Source: Mesorhizobium opportunistum WSM2075 (GTDB lineage: Bacteria > Pseudomonadota > Alphaproteobacteria > Rhizobiales > Rhizobiaceae). From it: a stretch of 64,000 nt of DNA. This document shows positions 46,111-54,699 of the stretch, in pieces (the stretch's first letter is position 1; each line of letters begins with the position of its first letter). The stretch is from assembly GCF_000176035.2 (NCBI RefSeq), contig NC_015675.1, positions 5,770,001-5,834,000 of the forward strand. Reading direction: 5' to 3'. A model generated the notes under the pieces. It was not told the origin of the DNA. It saw only the letters and a list, made by a program, of their open reading frames with translations, and did not search any database. Position numbers and translations under genes: made by a program.

Positions 46111-47363
46111 CCACACATTCGCGCGGCGTTTCCGCATCGATCGACCCGGTGAAGCTCGACAGGCTGGCGGAAGTCGCCATCAAGGTCGGATTGCAACTGC
46201 AACCCGGGCAGGATCTGGTGCTGACCTCATCGATCGCGGCCCTGCCGCTGACCAGGCGCATCGTCGAGCATGCCTACAGGGCCGGCGCCGGACTGGTGAC
46301 GCCAATCTTCAACGACGACGAGATGACCCTGGCGCGCTACCGCTTCGGCGCCGATGCCGGTTTCGACCGCGCTGCCGGCTGGCTCTATGAAGGCATGGCG
46401 AAGGCCTTTTCCAACAATGCGGCGCGGCTGGCCGTGCGTGGCGAGGATCCCTCGCTGTTGTCGGCGCAAGACCCGGCAAAAGTGGCGCGCGCCAACAAAG
46501 CAAACTCGATGGCCTACCAGCCGGCGCTGGAAAAGATCACCGGCTTCGACATCAACTGGAATATCGTTGCCTATCCGGACCTCGCCTGGGCAAAGCAGGT
46601 GTTTCCGGACGACGCCGACGATGTCGCGGTGGCCAAGCTCGCCGACGCCATATTCGCCGCCTCGCGGGTAGACGTGGAGGATCCGATCGGCAACTGGAAG
46701 GCGCACAATGCAGCGCTGCGCGGCCGGACCGAATGGCTCAACGGCCACAATTTTCACGCGCTGCATTTCACGGGACCGGGCACCGACCTCACTGTCGGGC
46801 TGGCGGACGGCCACGAATGGATGGGCGGCGCCTCGACCGCCAAGAATGGCATCACCTGCAATCCCAACATCCCGACCGAGGAGGTCTTCACCACGCCGCA
46901 TGCGCGGCGCGTCGAGGGTCATGTCTCGTCGACCAAGCCGCTGTCCTACCAGGGCACGCTGATCGACGATATCTCGGTGCGGTTCGAAGAGGGTCGGATC
47001 GTCGAGGCAAAGGCATCGAAGGGCGAGAACGTGCTGAAGAAGGTGCTCGACACCGACGAAGGCGCGCGGCGCCTCGGCGAAGTGGCGCTTGTGCCGCATT
47101 CATCGCCGATCTCGGCCAGCGGCCTGTTGTTCTTCAACACGCTGTTCGACGAGAACGCCGCCTGCCACATCGCGCTCGGCCAGTGCTATTCCAAGTGCTT
47201 CGTCGACGGCGCATCGCTCAGCCAGGACGAGATTGCAGCGCGCGGCGGCAACAAGAGCTTCATCCACATCGACTGGATGATCGGTTCGGACAAGATCGAC
47301 ATCGACGGCGTCCATAAGGACGGCGCCCGCGTGCCGGTGATGCGCAAGGGCGAGTGGGCCTGA
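46107..47363 (+). CDS. M29-family aminopeptidase
   Basis: A 418-residue metallo-aminopeptidase of the AmpS/thermophilic (M29) family. AEVAIKVGLQLQPGQDLVLT near residue 17, TGPGTDLTVGLADGHEWMGG near 220, and NIPTEEVFTTPHARRVEGHV near 253 hold the conserved metal and substrate residues. HIALGQCYSKCF and HIDWMIGSDKIDIDGV mark the C-terminal metal site. Translation is coupled to the LysR gene, which is an unusual pairing for this peptidase. Confidence 0.9.
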   Translation: MTTHSRGVSASIDPVKLDRLAEVAIKVGLQLQPGQDLVLTSSIAALPLTRRIVEHAYRAGAGLVTPIFNDDEMTLARYRFGADAGFDRAAGWLYEGMAKAFSNNAARLAVRGEDPSLLSAQDPAKVARANKANSMAYQPALEKITGFDINWNIVAYPDLAWAKQVFPDDADDVAVAKLADAIFAASRVDVEDPIGNWKAHNAALRGRTEWLNGHNFHALHFTGPGTDLTVGLADGHEWMGGASTAKNGITCNPNIPTEEVFTTPHARRVEGHVSSTKPLSYQGTLIDDISVRFEEGRIVEAKASKGENVLKKVLDTDEGARRLGEVALVPHSSPISASGLLFFNTLFDENAACHIALGQCYSKCFVDGASLSQDEIAARGGNKSFIHIDWMIGSDKIDIDGVHKDGARVPVMRKGEWA

Positions 47364-47379
47364 CGGCACGGAGGGTCGG

Positions 47380-47733
47380 ATGGCTTTCGACCTGGAAGTC
47401 AAGCGGATCTATGAACCACCCGCTTCCGATGACGGGCAGCGGGTTCTCGTCGACCGGGTATGGCCGCGCGGCGTCAGCAAGAAGGACGCAGCGCTGACGC
47501 AGTGGCTGAAGGACATCGCGCCGAGCGACGAGTTGCGCAAATGGTTCGGCCATGAGCCGGCTCGCTGGGCCGAGTTTCAGAAGCGATATCGCGCCGAGCT
47601 GGACGGCAATGACGAGGCGGTGACGCAACTGCGCGGACTGCTCCGCCAGGGTAAGGTAACGCTGCTCTACGGCGCGCATGATGAGGCGCATAACAATGCC
47701 GTGGCGCTGGCGGGGTATTTGCGCGCGGGTTGA
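47380..47733 (+). CDS. DUF488 family protein
   Basis: A 117-residue single-domain DUF488 protein with the signature RVLVDRVWPRGVSKKDAALT near residue 21 and LRKWFGHEPARWAEFQKRY near 52. A later segment is LLYGAHDEAHNNAVALAGYL. It lies 16 bp after the aminopeptidase and is probably in that operon. The function of DUF488 is not established. Confidence 0.85.
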   Translation: MAFDLEVKRIYEPPASDDGQRVLVDRVWPRGVSKKDAALTQWLKDIAPSDELRKWFGHEPARWAEFQKRYRAELDGNDEAVTQLRGLLRQGKVTLLYGAHDEAHNNAVALAGYLRAG

Positions 47734-47780
47734 GGCTTCGTTTCGCAGCGTTGGCGATTGGCGAAAGCCGAGGCGACATC

Positions 47781-47963
47781 TGATCTCCCTCCTTGCGGGG
47801 GAGATGCCCGGCAGGGCAGAGGGGGGTGCTGTCCCTCCAGCCTATCAATCAATCGCAGCGACTTGAGATAGGCTTTCGCAAGAACGAAATTCGTTGGGGC
47901 TGGCAATCCTTCACACCCCCCTCTGGCCTGCCGGCCATCTCCCCCGCAAGGGGGGGAGATTGG
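47781..47963. repeat. long inverted-repeat intergenic element
   Basis: The left arm at 47781-47828 (GATCTCCCTCCTTGCGGGGG onward to AGAGGGGGGTG) is repeated inverted at 47912-47963 with few differences. An 83-bp spacer lies between them. The element fills most of the gap between the convergent DUF488 and YffB-like genes. It is the same architecture as the one at 9416. Confidence 0.85.
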
Positions 47964-47983
47964 CAGCGTTGCCGTCTCGCTGC

Positions 47984-48331
47984 TTACTTCACCGCCTGCT
48001 CATAAACATCAGCCTTGAACCCGACCAGAATCCGATCCCCCACCTCCAGCACCGGCCGCTTGATCATCGTTGGCTTGGCCAGCATCAGCGCCTTGGCCTT
48101 CTTCTCGTCAAGGTCCTGCTTGTCCTTGTCCGGCAGTTCGCGAAACGTAGTGCTGCCCTTGTTGAGCAGCTTTTCCCAGCCGACCTTGCCGACCCAGCCG
48201 TTCAGCTTGCCGGCCTCGATCCCTTCGGCCCGGTAGTCGTGGAACCGGTACGGCACGTCATGGCCCTCCAGCCAGACGCGCGCCTTCTTGATCGTGTCGC
48301 AGTTTGTGATGCCGTACATGGTGATCGTCAC
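47984..48331 (-). CDS. YffB-like ArsC/Spx-family protein
   Basis: A 115-residue thioredoxin-fold protein very like E. coli YffB. It starts TMYGITNCDTIKKARVWLEG with a single redox cysteine, and continues PYRFHDYRAEG, GWEKLLNKGSTTFRELP and PTMIKRPVLEVGDRILVGF. YffB proteins are called arsenate reductase-like but are more likely glutathione-dependent thiol reductases. I start at the GTG at 48331; the internal ATG 12 bp later is also plausible. Confidence 0.85.
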   Translation of the reverse strand: MTITMYGITNCDTIKKARVWLEGHDVPYRFHDYRAEGIEAGKLNGWVGKVGWEKLLNKGSTTFRELPDKDKQDLDEKKAKALMLAKPTMIKRPVLEVGDRILVGFKADVYEQAVK

Positions 48332-48534
48332 AGCGCGCTTCCCTTGGGCTGACCGTCGAATCCGTCCCGCGGCGCATGCAGTCACCCGACGGCAAAGAAG
48401 TCAAAGACCGCCATTGCTGTGATCTCGACGACGCCTGGTGTGGACGGATGCGCATGGCGGCCAGGGCATTGTCCCGGCCGCCATATTTGTCTTAACCCCG
48501 CACCGAGAGCGGGCTCCCGGAAGCCGTTTCGGCC

Positions 48535-48888
48535 TCAGTAGTAAAAGCGCTCTTCGGTGATCTTGCCGTTCTTGACCGTGTACAGGCCAACCTCATCCAT
48601 GGTGACACGCTCGCCGGTGGCCTTGGGCGTTATGTCGAACTTGAAGCGCACCGCGAACTGGTCGCCGTTGACATAGGGGCCCTCGACCAAACCGCCATGC
48701 ACTTCGTTGTTCTCCTGCCACCACTGGCCCTTCTGCTTGAGGGCAGCCTTGCCGCGGCTGACGGCCATCGGCCCGTCCATGGCTTCATAGCTGACGATAT
48801 CGTCGGCATTGTACTTTTCGGCAGCACCCTCATTGTCACCCTGCTTGAGGCGTTCGGTGAAATCCTTGGCAATTTCCGTGATGGTCAT
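48535..48888 (-). CDS. SnoaL/NTF2-like protein
   Basis: A 117-residue alpha+beta cone-fold protein: MTITEIAKDFTERLKQGDNE, then EKYNADDIVSYEAMDG and FAVRFKFDITPKATGER, ending in GKITEERFYY. The pattern fits the SnoaL-like domain. These proteins often bind small ligands or act as polyketide cyclases, but the length and lone-gene setting give no specific role. GGAGG lies 8 bp before the ATG at 48888. Confidence 0.8.
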   Translation of the reverse strand: MTITEIAKDFTERLKQGDNEGAAEKYNADDIVSYEAMDGPMAVSRGKAALKQKGQWWQENNEVHGGLVEGPYVNGDQFAVRFKFDITPKATGERVTMDEVGLYTVKNGKITEERFYY

Positions 48889-49000
48889 GTGTGTTCCTCC
48901 TGTTCGACGCGATGAATGCAAGTAGGGGACAGCTTGCCCGCCTGCCACTGTCGAGCCGATCGATAGCTGACACTTCATGTCAGGACGGATCAGGTGCCGA

Positions 49001-49615
49001 CTACGATGCCTCCATCAAGGGCCAACGGTCCAGGAAGAGATATTTCGTCAGACCGCGCAGGCTGTGAACAAGGATGAAGTCATTGGCAACGAACGTGATC
49101 GGTTCGATGGGCTGCCGAGGGACAAACTTTTGATCGTAGGCGAGTGTCAGATGCGGAACGAAATGATCCGGCGCCTTGAGCCCGTTCTTCAGCATCTCGA
49201 CCCCAAGCAATTTGTGGAGTTCGAAAACTGGTCCATCATCGGCCAGAAGCACAAACGGGTGGCGAGGCGGCCTGCCCCGGGTCGCCGGGCGACCCGGAAA
49301 ACTGCCGACATGGCCAAACGTGACCTCAAAGGCGGGCATTTGGACATGCCGGCCCGATCGAGACGCTGCAAAGACGACCTTGGACCGCAGCCGTCTGTAG
49401 TCGCCGGCATGCCGCAAGCTCAGGTGAAACCGCTCAACCGATAACCGCTTCCCAACAATTCCATGCCGATGACAAAGCTGGTTCTGCAAATCGGCGAAGG
49501 GAGCATGGAACCGGGGCTGTAAGAATAACCCGAAGAAGGCACGATCCGGCCGTTTTGGCCGCCATGGCGGCTCGGGAATTCCGAAGTCGAATTCGCCTTG
49601 CAGATACATACGCAT
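49001..49615 (-). CDS. 2'-5' RNA ligase/cyclic phosphodiesterase family protein
   Basis: A 204-residue 2H-phosphoesterase-type protein with the paired motifs FHLSLRHAGDYR near residue 63 and HFVPHLTLAYDQKF near 155. The H-x-S and H-x-T pairs are the catalytic signature of LigT/ThpR-like RNA cyclic phosphodiesterases. It lacks a signal peptide. The ATG at 49615 (MRMYLQGEFDFG) is chosen; a longer upstream frame has no conserved sequence. The RNA substrate is unknown. Confidence 0.75.
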   Translation of the reverse strand: MRMYLQGEFDFGIPEPPWRPKRPDRAFFGLFLQPRFHAPFADLQNQLCHRHGIVGKRLSVERFHLSLRHAGDYRRLRSKVVFAASRSGRHVQMPAFEVTFGHVGSFPGRPATRGRPPRHPFVLLADDGPVFELHKLLGVEMLKNGLKAPDHFVPHLTLAYDQKFVPRQPIEPITFVANDFILVHSLRGLTKYLFLDRWPLMEAS

Positions 49616-49740
49616 ACGCCCGGCAAGGAACGCTCCTGTTTCGCTCTGTTCTGGAACAAAACAGGAACATTCCTTTCGAGTCAAGCGTCGATTGATCCAA
49701 ATCCCGCGCTCCGCAATCCTGCCCTTGACCTCAAGAAAGA

Positions 49741-50826
49741 TTAGCTTGGCAGCATGGGACAGCTGGCGCCACGGCGCAGGCTGACATGCGCCACGTCGCC
49801 TACGTTGAATTGAAAGCCATCGGCCCGGCGCGGTGCGTCGATCACCACGGGCATTCCCTCCCAAAGTTCGGCGTGCAAGCGCAGCGTGCGGCCGTGAAAG
49901 ACGATGCTGTTGACGCGCGCCGGCGCCGTGCCCGGCGAGACTTCGGTCGTCGCCAGCAAATCCTCAGGACGCACGCCGATGGTACGCACGTCGCCTTCAC
50001 CGGGTGACTGGCCGGTTTCAGAAATGGCTTCCAGCGCCAGTGTTCCGGCGGTGAAACGCAGGCGATCGCCGTCGTGGCCGATAAACCGCGACTGCAGGAG
50101 ATTCATGGTGCCGATGAAGCTCGCCACGAACTTCGTGGCGGGCCGATCATAGAGTGTCGCCGGCGGCGCGATCTGCTCGATGCGGCCCTTGTTCATGACG
50201 ACGATGCGATCGGAGATCGACAGCGCCTCGGTCTGGTCGTGGGTGACCATGACGAAGGTGGTGCCGAGCCGCGACTGCAGCCGCTTCAGTTCCACCTGCA
50301 TCTGTTCGCGCAGATGCGCATCGAGCGCCGACAGCGGCTCGTCGAGCAGCAGCACGCGCGGCTCGCAGACGATGGCTCGGGCAAGTGCCACGCGCTGGCG
50401 CTGGCCGCCCGACAATTCCAAGACCCGGGCACGAAGCTTGTCGGCGAGACCGACCATGTCCAGGGCTTCGCCGACGCGTTTTGCCTGCTCGCTGCCGGAG
50501 AGCTTGCGCAGCGACAGGCCGAAGCCGACATTCTCGGCGACGTTCATATGCGGAAACAGCGCGTAGTCCTGGAACACGGTGTTGACCGGCCGGTCGAAGG
50601 GCCGAAGCGCCGTGATGTCGCGCCCGTCAAGCAGCACCTTGCCGCTCGACGGGCTTTCGAAGCCGGCGATGACGCGCAGGCTGGTGGTCTTGCCGCATCC
50701 CGATGGCCCGAGCAGCGTAATGAACTCGCCGCTGACGATGTCGAGATCGACGGCGTCGAGCCCGACGATGCCGCCGGGAAAGATCTTCGAGATCGCCTGC
50801 AGCCGCACAAGACGATCAGGCGCCAT
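49741..50826 (-). CDS. ABC transporter ATP-binding protein (PotA type)
   Basis: A 361-residue ATPase for a polyamine-type importer. Walker A is LLGPSGCGKTTSLRVIAG near residue 40, the signature VLELSGGQRQRVALARAIV near 137, and Walker B RVLLLDEPLSALDAHLREQM near 160. The C-terminal TOBE domain is present from about 285. It overlaps the XRE-cupin gene by 11 bp. With the permeases and binding protein upstream it forms one importer. Confidence 0.92.
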   Translation of the reverse strand: MAPDRLVRLQAISKIFPGGIVGLDAVDLDIVSGEFITLLGPSGCGKTTSLRVIAGFESPSSGKVLLDGRDITALRPFDRPVNTVFQDYALFPHMNVAENVGFGLSLRKLSGSEQAKRVGEALDMVGLADKLRARVLELSGGQRQRVALARAIVCEPRVLLLDEPLSALDAHLREQMQVELKRLQSRLGTTFVMVTHDQTEALSISDRIVVMNKGRIEQIAPPATLYDRPATKFVASFIGTMNLLQSRFIGHDGDRLRFTAGTLALEAISETGQSPGEGDVRTIGVRPEDLLATTEVSPGTAPARVNSIVFHGRTLRLHAELWEGMPVVIDAPRRADGFQFNVGDVAHVSLRRGASCPMLPS

Positions 50827-51424
50827 CGCGAACCTCGGACGGTTTCGTGGTGTTGACCCAGAGGATCTGGCACTGCTCGGCGCCGGGATTGCGGAAGGCA
50901 TGCAAGAGCGTGCTCTTGAAGGCAAAGCTGTCGCCCTCCTTCAGCACGTATTTTGTCGAATCCACCACCAGTTCGACCTCGCCCGCCAGCACGTAGCCGA
51001 ATTCATGGCCGGCATGCGCATAGGCTTCCGCCGTGCCGCCATTGGCCTCCACGGTCACCAGCATGCCGGTCAGCGTCGCGCCTGGCGGCGACAGCAGCGC
51101 CTTGGCGATGCCTTCGGATTTGACGGGAATCGCGCGGCGGCTGTTGGCGCGCACGCAATAGAGATCATTGACTGCGTCGTTGCCGTCGGCGATCAGCGCC
51201 GACGGCTCGATGTCGAGTGCTGCCGCAAGCGGCCAGATCACCTTGACACGCAGCGATGACATGCCTCGCTCGATCTGGCTCAGCGCACCGATCGACACTC
51301 CGGCTTTTGCCGCCAGTTCGGCCAGCGAAAGGCCGCGCTCCAGCCGCAGCGCCCGCACCCGCCGGCCAACGCGGACGTCTGCATCGTCCTTGGGTTTTTC
51401 CGCGGCGTCGTCAAGCATGTCCAT
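50816..51424 (-). CDS. XRE-family regulator with cupin domain
   Basis: A 202-residue protein with an N-terminal Cro/C1-type HTH (RVRALRLERGLSLAELAAKA, then GVSIGALSQIERGMSSLRVK) and a C-terminal cupin (HAGHEFGYVLAGEVELVV near residue 135). Such regulators (PuuR-like) sense small metabolites such as polyamines through the cupin. It sits inside the importer operon, directly before the ATPase gene. It is the first candidate to bind the GAGAGTTT-type sites upstream of the operon. Confidence 0.88.
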   Translation of the reverse strand: MDMLDDAAEKPKDDADVRVGRRVRALRLERGLSLAELAAKAGVSIGALSQIERGMSSLRVKVIWPLAAALDIEPSALIADGNDAVNDLYCVRANSRRAIPVKSEGIAKALLSPPGATLTGMLVTVEANGGTAEAYAHAGHEFGYVLAGEVELVVDSTKYVLKEGDSFAFKSTLLHAFRNPGAEQCQILWVNTTKPSEVRDGA

Positions 51425-51474
51425 GTATGGGTCCTCGTAGTCTTCTCAATCGACGTGGCGCAGCGCCGCTAGGC

Positions 51475-51713
51475 TCCCCCTTCTCCCCTTGTGGGTGAGA
51501 AGCGGTTCGCGCAGCGAACGAAAAGCCAATTGCTTGGCTTTTCGAGCTTCGAACGCCCTGAGCCTGCGAAGGGCCGGGCGTGGTAGCCGATCCACCCTGC
51601 TGGGTCCCCGCTGCTTCGCAGCGTCCCAGCGTTCGCCGGCCTTTCATCGTGCCACTGGCACGATGAATTCGCTTACGCGAACCGGCTGCTCACCCCACAA
51701 GGGGAGAAGGAAG
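51475..51713. repeat. inverted-repeat element inside the pot-like operon
   Basis: CCCCCTTCTCCCCTTGTGGG followed by GCGGTTCGCGC (51475-51520) is inverted at 51668-51713, with an ~150-bp spacer containing further short palindromes such as AAAAGCCAATTGCTTGGCTTTT and ATCGTGCCACTGGCACGAT. It occupies nearly all of the 297-bp gap between the binding-protein and XRE-cupin genes. It could reduce expression of the distal genes. Confidence 0.75.
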
Positions 51714-51721
51714 AACCAGCC

Positions 51722-52801
51722 TCACCCGCCCGCCTTCACCTTTTCGAACATCTTGGCCATATCGTCATTCTGTTTCATCGGCCCGGTGAAGATCGTGCTT
51801 TTCAGCATCACTTCCGGATCGGACGGCAGCTGCAGCTTGTCCAGGTCTTCCTTCGGCACGCCGGCGAAAGCGGTCGAGAGCGAGCTGCCGTAGCCATAAG
51901 ACTCGATCAGGTATTTGCCGGACTCGGCATCCAGCCGGCTGTTCATGAAATCGTAGGCGAGGTCGACATTCTTGGCGTCCTTGAGCATGACGAAGCCGCA
52001 GGCCCAGGTCAGCATGCCTTCCTTCGGTTTCATGAACTCGACCGGCACGCCCTGCTTCTTCAGCGAGGTGGCCGACGCATTCCAGGTCATGGCGGCGACC
52101 AGCTGGCCGCTGGCCAAGGCCTGTTCGACCGAGGTCATGTCGGTTGTGTAATTGGAGAGCAGCGGACGCTGCTCGCGCAGTTTCGCCGCCACCTTGTCCA
52201 TTTGCTCCGGCGTCATGTCGAACGGATTGACGCCGGCCAGAAGCGCGGCAACGATCGGCGTGTCATGCACGGCGTCGATGGTCGCCATGCGGCCGGCATA
52301 CTGCTTGTCCCACAGCAGGTTCCAGCTCGCTTCCGGGTTCTTCACCAGATCGGTGCGGTAGAGGATCGAGGTGTTGCCCCAGTCCCACGGCACCATCCAG
52401 ACCTTGCCGTCGCCGGCCTGCAGATCGGGCAGGTTCTTGAATACCGGGAAGATCGAATCCCAGTTCTTGATGCGCTTGGTGTCGATCGGCTGCAGCAGGC
52501 CTTCCTTGTTCCAGCGCGCCACCTTGTCATAGCAGGGATGCGCGATATCGGGACGGAAGCCGGCCTTGACCTTGGTGAAGGCGTCATCGTCGTCACCGAA
52601 TATGGAAGCCTCGACGCCATCGGGGTGCGCGGCGAGGAAACTCTTGTTGAAGTCGGGCAGTTCATAGCCCGACCAGGTGAAATATTGCAGCTTGTCGCCA
52701 GCGAAAGCGACGGTCGACGACAGCGCCAACGCCAAAGCGGCGAGGCCGGCCCGGGCCGTCTTTCCGGATATCAGGTCGCCGGATATCAGGTCGAATGCCA
52801 T
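51722..52801 (-). CDS. ABC transporter substrate-binding protein (PotD type)
   Basis: A 359-residue periplasmic binding protein with a signal peptide (RAGLAALALALSSTVAFA). The mature protein starts KLQYFTWSGYELPDFNKSF and has KVWMVPWDWGNTSILYRTDL near 135 and YAGRMATIDAVHDTPIVAAL near 175, typical of spermidine/putrescine-type binders. The N-terminus carries a small tandem duplication, DLISGDLISG, encoded by a repeated GGATATCAGGTCG. It overlaps the permease gene by 16 bp. The ligand is inferred only from family. Confidence 0.88.
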   Translation of the reverse strand: MAFDLISGDLISGKTARAGLAALALALSSTVAFAGDKLQYFTWSGYELPDFNKSFLAAHPDGVEASIFGDDDDAFTKVKAGFRPDIAHPCYDKVARWNKEGLLQPIDTKRIKNWDSIFPVFKNLPDLQAGDGKVWMVPWDWGNTSILYRTDLVKNPEASWNLLWDKQYAGRMATIDAVHDTPIVAALLAGVNPFDMTPEQMDKVAAKLREQRPLLSNYTTDMTSVEQALASGQLVAAMTWNASATSLKKQGVPVEFMKPKEGMLTWACGFVMLKDAKNVDLAYDFMNSRLDAESGKYLIESYGYGSSLSTAFAGVPKEDLDKLQLPSDPEVMLKSTIFTGPMKQNDDMAKMFEKVKAGG

Positions 52802-53652
52802 TGCAGTTCTCCTCTCTTGGTTTGTTTTGGTTGTGATGGATTCGCGGGTCGCGGCGCGGTCGCTGACAGGCCGCGATGGCGAAGGATCTCGGCAAGGCCG
52901 GCGATGACGAAGGACACCGCCAGAATCGATGTGCCCAGCGCCATGACCGTCGGCAGCGACTTCGGAAACCGCAGCTGGCTCCAGATGTAGAGCGGCAGCG
53001 TCGGCTCGGTGCCGGCAAGGAAGAAGACGACGATGAATTCGTCGAACGATATCAGGAAGGCCAGCATGAAGGCCGAAACGATGGCCGGCAGGCTGAGCGG
53101 CAGCATCACCCGCCGGAAGGTTGTCCAGTCGGACGCGCCGAGGTCGAGGGCGGCCTCGCGAATGGTCTTCGGGATGGCGGCGAAGCGGCTGCGCATGATC
53201 ACCACGGTTGTCGGCAGCGCCACCAGTATGTGGCCGAGCACGATGGCGATGCGCGACGGTCCGAGGCCGATGAGGTTGATCAGGATCAGCAGCGATATGC
53301 CGACGATGACGCCCGGGATCAGGATCGGCAGCCGGGCGATGGCGCTGATGGTGGCGGCCAGCGGCGAGCGGCCATAGAGGTCCATGTAGGACACGGTGAT
53401 GCCGCAAAGCGTGGCGCCCGTGGCGGCAATGATGCCGATGACGAGGCTGTTGACGAGCGCGCCGGACAGCGCCGAATTGCCGTACAAAGTCGCGTACCAT
53501 TGCAAGGTGAAACCTTGCAGCGGAAACGCCGCCTGGATCGAGTCGTTGAAGGAAAACAGCGGGATCAGCAGCACCGGCAGATAGAGGAAAAACAGATAGG
53601 CGACGACGTAGACGCCAAGCCAGCGGCCGCCACCTTGCGTGCGCGCGCTCAT
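52786..53652 (-). CDS. ABC transporter permease (PotC type)
   Basis: A 288-residue inner-membrane permease with six predicted helices. The ATPase-contact loop is IREAALDLGASDWTTFRRVM near residue 170 and the preceding LPTTVVIMRSRFAAIP. The start WLGVYVVAYLFFLYLPVLLI is typical for PotC. It overlaps the PotB-type gene by 4 bp and the binding-protein gene by 16 bp, so the operon is tight. Confidence 0.92.
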   Translation of the reverse strand: MSARTQGGGRWLGVYVVAYLFFLYLPVLLIPLFSFNDSIQAAFPLQGFTLQWYATLYGNSALSGALVNSLVIGIIAATGATLCGITVSYMDLYGRSPLAATISAIARLPILIPGVIVGISLLILINLIGLGPSRIAIVLGHILVALPTTVVIMRSRFAAIPKTIREAALDLGASDWTTFRRVMLPLSLPAIVSAFMLAFLISFDEFIVVFFLAGTEPTLPLYIWSQLRFPKSLPTVMALGTSILAVSFVIAGLAEILRHRGLSATAPRPANPSQPKQTKRGELQWHST

Positions 53653-54533
53653 GTGCGGCTGCCAAATCTGCGGTCGGTGAAGCGCGCGACCAGCACCACC
53701 GCCAGGATCACCAGCATGACGGCTACGGAGAGTGCTGCTCCAAACGGCCAGTCATTGGCCTTGCCGAACTCAGCCTGGATCAGCGTGCCGATCATCGTGG
53801 AGGCCGGGCCGCCGACGAGCGCCGGCGTGACATAGTCGCCGACGGTCGGCACGAAGACGACGAGCGCGGCGGCCAGCACGCCCGGCATAGAATTGGGCAG
53901 CACGACCCGGCGGAAGGAGGTGAACGGCCGCGCGCCGAGATCGGAAGCGGCCTCGATCAGCGATTTCGGGATAGTGTCCAGCGCGACATAGATCGGCAGG
54001 ATGGCGAAGGGCGCATAGGCGTGGGCCAGCGTGACGACGACGGCGGCCGGCGTGTTGAGAAAGGCCAGCGTCGGCTCCGACCAGATGCCGGTTTCGATCA
54101 GCGCCGAGTTCAACACGCCATTGTAGGCGAGCACGATCTTCCAGGCGAAGACGCGCAGGAGATAGCTGGTCCAGAACGGCAGCGTCACCAGGAACAAGAG
54201 CAGACCGCGCCGCCGCCCGGCGTGGAAAGCGAGATAGTAGGCGACGGGATAGGCAGTGGCGACCGTGGCCAGCGTGACCAGAGCGGCAATCACCAGCGAG
54301 CGCAGCGTCACCGTCCAGTAGAGCGGATCGGAGACCACTGTGGCGAAGTTGGCGAGGCTGAAACCGCTGCCCAGCAGCGAGCCGTCATTGTTGCGGAAGG
54401 CGAGGAAAAGCACGAGGCCAAGCGCAAACAGGATCAGCAGGAAGGTGACGGCCGCGCCCGGCAGCAGCATGGCGAAGCTGAAGCCCGATGAAGACCGGGC
54501 CTTTGGCATCTGGTTTGCAACAAGGGCCGACAT
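53649..54533 (-). CDS. ABC transporter permease (PotB type)
   Basis: The first gene of the importer operon, a 294-residue permease. It has an N-terminal helix AMLLPGAAVTFLLILFALGL and the EAA loop LIEAASDLGARPFTSFRRVV near 190. Its promoter lies in the 302-bp gap to the divergent FAH-family gene, where GAGAGTTT / AAACTGTC half-sites occur just upstream of its start. Confidence 0.92.
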   Translation of the reverse strand: MSALVANQMPKARSSSGFSFAMLLPGAAVTFLLILFALGLVLFLAFRNNDGSLLGSGFSLANFATVVSDPLYWTVTLRSLVIAALVTLATVATAYPVAYYLAFHAGRRRGLLLFLVTLPFWTSYLLRVFAWKIVLAYNGVLNSALIETGIWSEPTLAFLNTPAAVVVTLAHAYAPFAILPIYVALDTIPKSLIEAASDLGARPFTSFRRVVLPNSMPGVLAAALVVFVPTVGDYVTPALVGGPASTMIGTLIQAEFGKANDWPFGAALSVAVMLVILAVVLVARFTDRRFGSRT

Positions 54534-54560
54534 CGACCTGTCCGATTTTTGAAATTAGTT

Positions 54561-54588
54561 GAGAGTTTTTCATATTCATGAAACTGTC
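54561..54588. promoter_or_regulatory. candidate operator upstream of the pot-like operon
   Basis: GAGAGTTT at 54561 and AAACTGTC at 54581 are inverted half-sites (7 of 8 bases) with an inner near-dyad TTTTTCAT/ATGAAA. It lies 30 bp upstream of the PotB-type start. The half-sites match those of the palindrome at 54700. In the 302-bp gap 54534-54835 I see no gene; it holds two opposed promoters with these sites. Confidence 0.55.
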
Positions 54589-54699
54589 AAGTGAAATCCC
54601 CCGGCGGGAGCTTTGGCAGGGCTTCCGTTCTTCATGGCCGCGTGCATTTCACACTTTTGAACAAGCGCATCAGTTTTCACGGCATAGGAAGTGACCCTG

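Noticed and set aside
52202-52990. 262-codon plus-strand frame opposite the PotD-type gene
   Set aside because: It is antisense to clear transporter genes with no signal, motif or ribosome site of its own.
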